Part shown: positions 62,560-64,000 of the stretch, one piece after another | Position numbering within the stretch: position 1 is the stretch's first letter | How the letters are laid out: each line of letters opens with the position of its first letter | DNA from: Roseiarcus sp963798015 | Lineage (GTDB): Bacteria; Pseudomonadota; Alphaproteobacteria; Rhizobiales; Beijerinckiaceae | Length of the DNA stretch: 64,000 nt | Assembly (NCBI GenBank): GCA_963798015.1 | Contig: CAWCSA010000014.1 | Span: forward strand, 11,446 to 75,445 | Direction: 5' to 3' | The notes under the pieces: generated by a model | The model's input: the letters and a program-made list of their open reading frames with translations, nothing else | Databases searched by the model: none | What the model was told of the DNA's origin: nothing | Program-made: the position numbers and the translations under genes

Positions 62560-63779
62560 TCAATCGACGGTCAGGAGCCGCGCTTTTGGATTATCGGACA
62601 AGTCTCGGCCACCCGACAACGCCCGGCAAAGTTCGGCCATGCTGGCGAGATTGTGGATCGGACGGAACAAATCGACGTAAGGCAGCATGGTTAAAATCCC
62701 CCCGCCTTGGCGGCAAAATCATCAAAGCGCAGCAGCGGATTGACCCAGATCACGCGCCGGCTCGATTTCGCGAGCCGCTCCATTTCAGCTCCGAGCTTAT
62801 CCAGGTCGTCGCGCTCGAGCCCGTCTGTGATGAGGAGCGTAATCGCGCCCTGGCCAAGCACGCGCCGCGACCAATCCCGATTGAAGCGGTGGAGCGCCTC
62901 GCCGATGCGCGTGCCGCCGGACCAGTCGAGCGCCATAGCCGAGCATTTCGCCAGCGCGTCATCGGGATCGCGGGCGCGCATGGCGCGGGTCACGTTCGTC
63001 AGGCGGGTGCCGAACAGGAAGGTCGAAACCCGTCGCGTCTCCCCCAAGGCGTGAAGGAAATGCAAAAAAAGGCGGGTGTACTCGTTCATGGACCCGGAAA
63101 TGTCGCATAGGGCGACGACCGGCGGCGCGCGATCGATCGGCGACCTAAACTCGAGGTCGATCACGCCGCCAGGCTGCAGAGAACGGCGGAAGCTTCGGCG
63201 CGCATCGACGCGAGCTGGTCGACCGCCAGGAGCAAAGCGTCGCGTTCGACGGTTGTCCTCGGGCATCGCGAGCCGCTTGATCGCCTTGCGAGCCTCCTCG
63301 ATTTCCGCCGCGCTCATTTGGGCGAAATCCTTCGACCGCAAGATCTCCGCGGCCGACATGGTCAGGCGGGCGTCAAGCTCGACCTCGGGGGCCGGTTTGG
63401 CGCGGTCATGGACCGTCTTGAAAAGCGCGTCAGCGACGCGACTGGCTCCAGCTTCCGGGGGCTTCGGGTCGGATTTGCTGGGCGCGCGCGGGGACAGCAT
63501 CGCGATCAGCTTTTCGATGAAACCCTTTCGCTTCCAGAAGATGCGAAACGCCTGGTCAAACAGCAGGCTGTGCTCATGCTTCTTGACGAAGACAGCGTGC
63601 AGCGTGGTGTAAAAGTCCTCTCGATTCCCGACGCCCGCCGCCTCGACCGCCGCGAGCGCGTCGACTACCGCGCCCGGACCCAACGGGACGCCCGCCTCGC
63701 GAAGGGCGCGGGCGAAGTGGACGATGTTCTGCGCCAAGACGCCGCCGCTTGCAGGTTCGGCCTCTAAAATCGCGCTCAT
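62560..63779 (-). CDS. coxE: CoxE-like von Willebrand factor A protein, C-terminus frameshifted
   Basis: The protein has the VWA MIDAS motif DISGSMNEY and FLFGTRLTNVTRAM, DWSGGTRIGEALHRFNRD and LLITDGLERDDL, as in CoxE, a partner of the MoxR-type CoxD ATPase in Mo-hydroxylase maturation. As given, translation from 63779 stops at 62691-62693 after KAGGF. One more G in the six-G run at 62698-62703 would restore ILTMLPYVDLFRPIHNLASM and a stop at 62560-62562, which is how CoxE proteins end. So the gene is either freshly frameshifted or misread. The start is the ATG before SAILEAEP. Confidence 0.82.
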
Positions 63780-63897
63780 TTCGCTTGGCTCGTCGATCTC
63801 ACTCAGGCGAAGCGCCGGTCGCACGCGTCATCGGGAGGGAGATAGTGTCGGGCGCCGCGTTTGTCATCGCGCTCGGGCCACGCTGAGCTCGCAGGCC

Positions 63898-64000
63898 CTA
63901 TCCGATCTCCAGCCGGCGAAGCTCGGCGCGGGTTTCCTCGATCAGCGTCTGCGCCTTTGCGCCCTCGATCTTTGCGATATCGTCCTGATATTTCAGCAGC
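63898..64000 (-). CDS. C-terminal end of an unidentified gene, cut by the window edge
   Basis: The last 33 residues or so are visible (LLKYQDDIAKIEGAKAQTLI, then EETRAELRRLEIG and a TAG stop). They are charged and probably helical. The end does not resemble a CoxD ATPase, which would be expected next to coxE. No identification is possible from this fragment. Confidence 0.4.
   Translation of the reverse strand, partial: LLKYQDDIAKIEGAKAQTLIEETRAELRRLEIG

Overview
The window is high-GC DNA from an alphaproteobacterium, most probably of the order Hyphomicrobiales (Rhizobiales), near Beijerinckiaceae or Methylocystaceae. This placement is inferred from gene content and synteny: DUF1289 beside a retropepsin-like gene, lppC/rsmI/yraN/gshB, a CoxE/XdhC molybdoenzyme maturation set, a PEP-CTERM protein, and direct-repeat LexA boxes of the alphaproteobacterial type. 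No rRNA, integrase, transposase or CRISPR array was seen. Genes are dense, with many 1 to 4 base start/stop overlaps.

Region 1 (1-12.9 kb) begins with small membrane and housekeeping genes (retropepsin fragment, DUF1289, cobS, DUF1772-like). A plant-glycan island follows: a wrecked solute-binding/permease fusion, a GH2 glycosidase, a divergent ArsR-type sugar regulator, a complete sugar ABC importer and a GH51 arabinofuranosidase. A TGATACA (TGTATCA) box is shared by two of its promoter regions.

Region 2 (12.9-18.4 kb) is one tight six-gene operon: a Tat-exported solute-binding protein, LivG, LivF, LivH, LivM and an SDR resembling coniferyl-alcohol dehydrogenase. Import of an aromatic alcohol is plausible but unproven. 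Upstream lies a 28-bp perfect palindrome matching the CRP core, and then an AT-rich orphan zinc metallopeptidase.

Region 3 (19.6-31 kb) holds an antiporter with a cyclic-nucleotide-binding domain, nth, two orphan branched-chain-type solute-binding proteins, a 3-oxoacid CoA-transferase pair, an SH3-like protein, a 2-hydroxyacid dehydrogenase and an MFS transporter.

Region 4 (31-43.6 kb) is mostly core: LppC-like lipoprotein, rsmI (frameshifted), yraN, gshB, glnD, grpE, alkB, sulfotransferase, a PEP-CTERM gene with an in-frame amber codon, yebC, mgtC-like and an acetyltransferase.

Region 5 (43.6-51 kb) contains the most interesting regulation. A two-gene unit of unknown function (44184-45016) and a radical-SAM gene (49660-50814) each have a sigma-70 promoter with a 17-bp spacer and a GTTC-N7-GTTC LexA box placed just after the -10. 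The unknown unit is also divergent from an S24-type repressor and its promoter carries three copies of a second 9-bp repeat. dapE, truA and a MocR regulator with a perfect 10-bp inverted-repeat operator lie between.

Region 6 (51-64 kb) has a carotenoid/stilbene oxygenase, a YpfJ-type metallopeptidase, tRNA-Ile2(CAU), a sugar-lactone oxidase, an MBL hydrolase, tRNA-Leu(UAA), gpt, a CinA-like protein, map-radC and a molybdoenzyme maturation operon (coxE, split xdhC, molybdopterin-binding protein, mocA). A dispersed repeat of about 140 bp occurs at 27.9 and 59.6 kb. Two core genes (rsmI, coxE) break at six-base G runs, so sequencing or assembly error must be considered for these.
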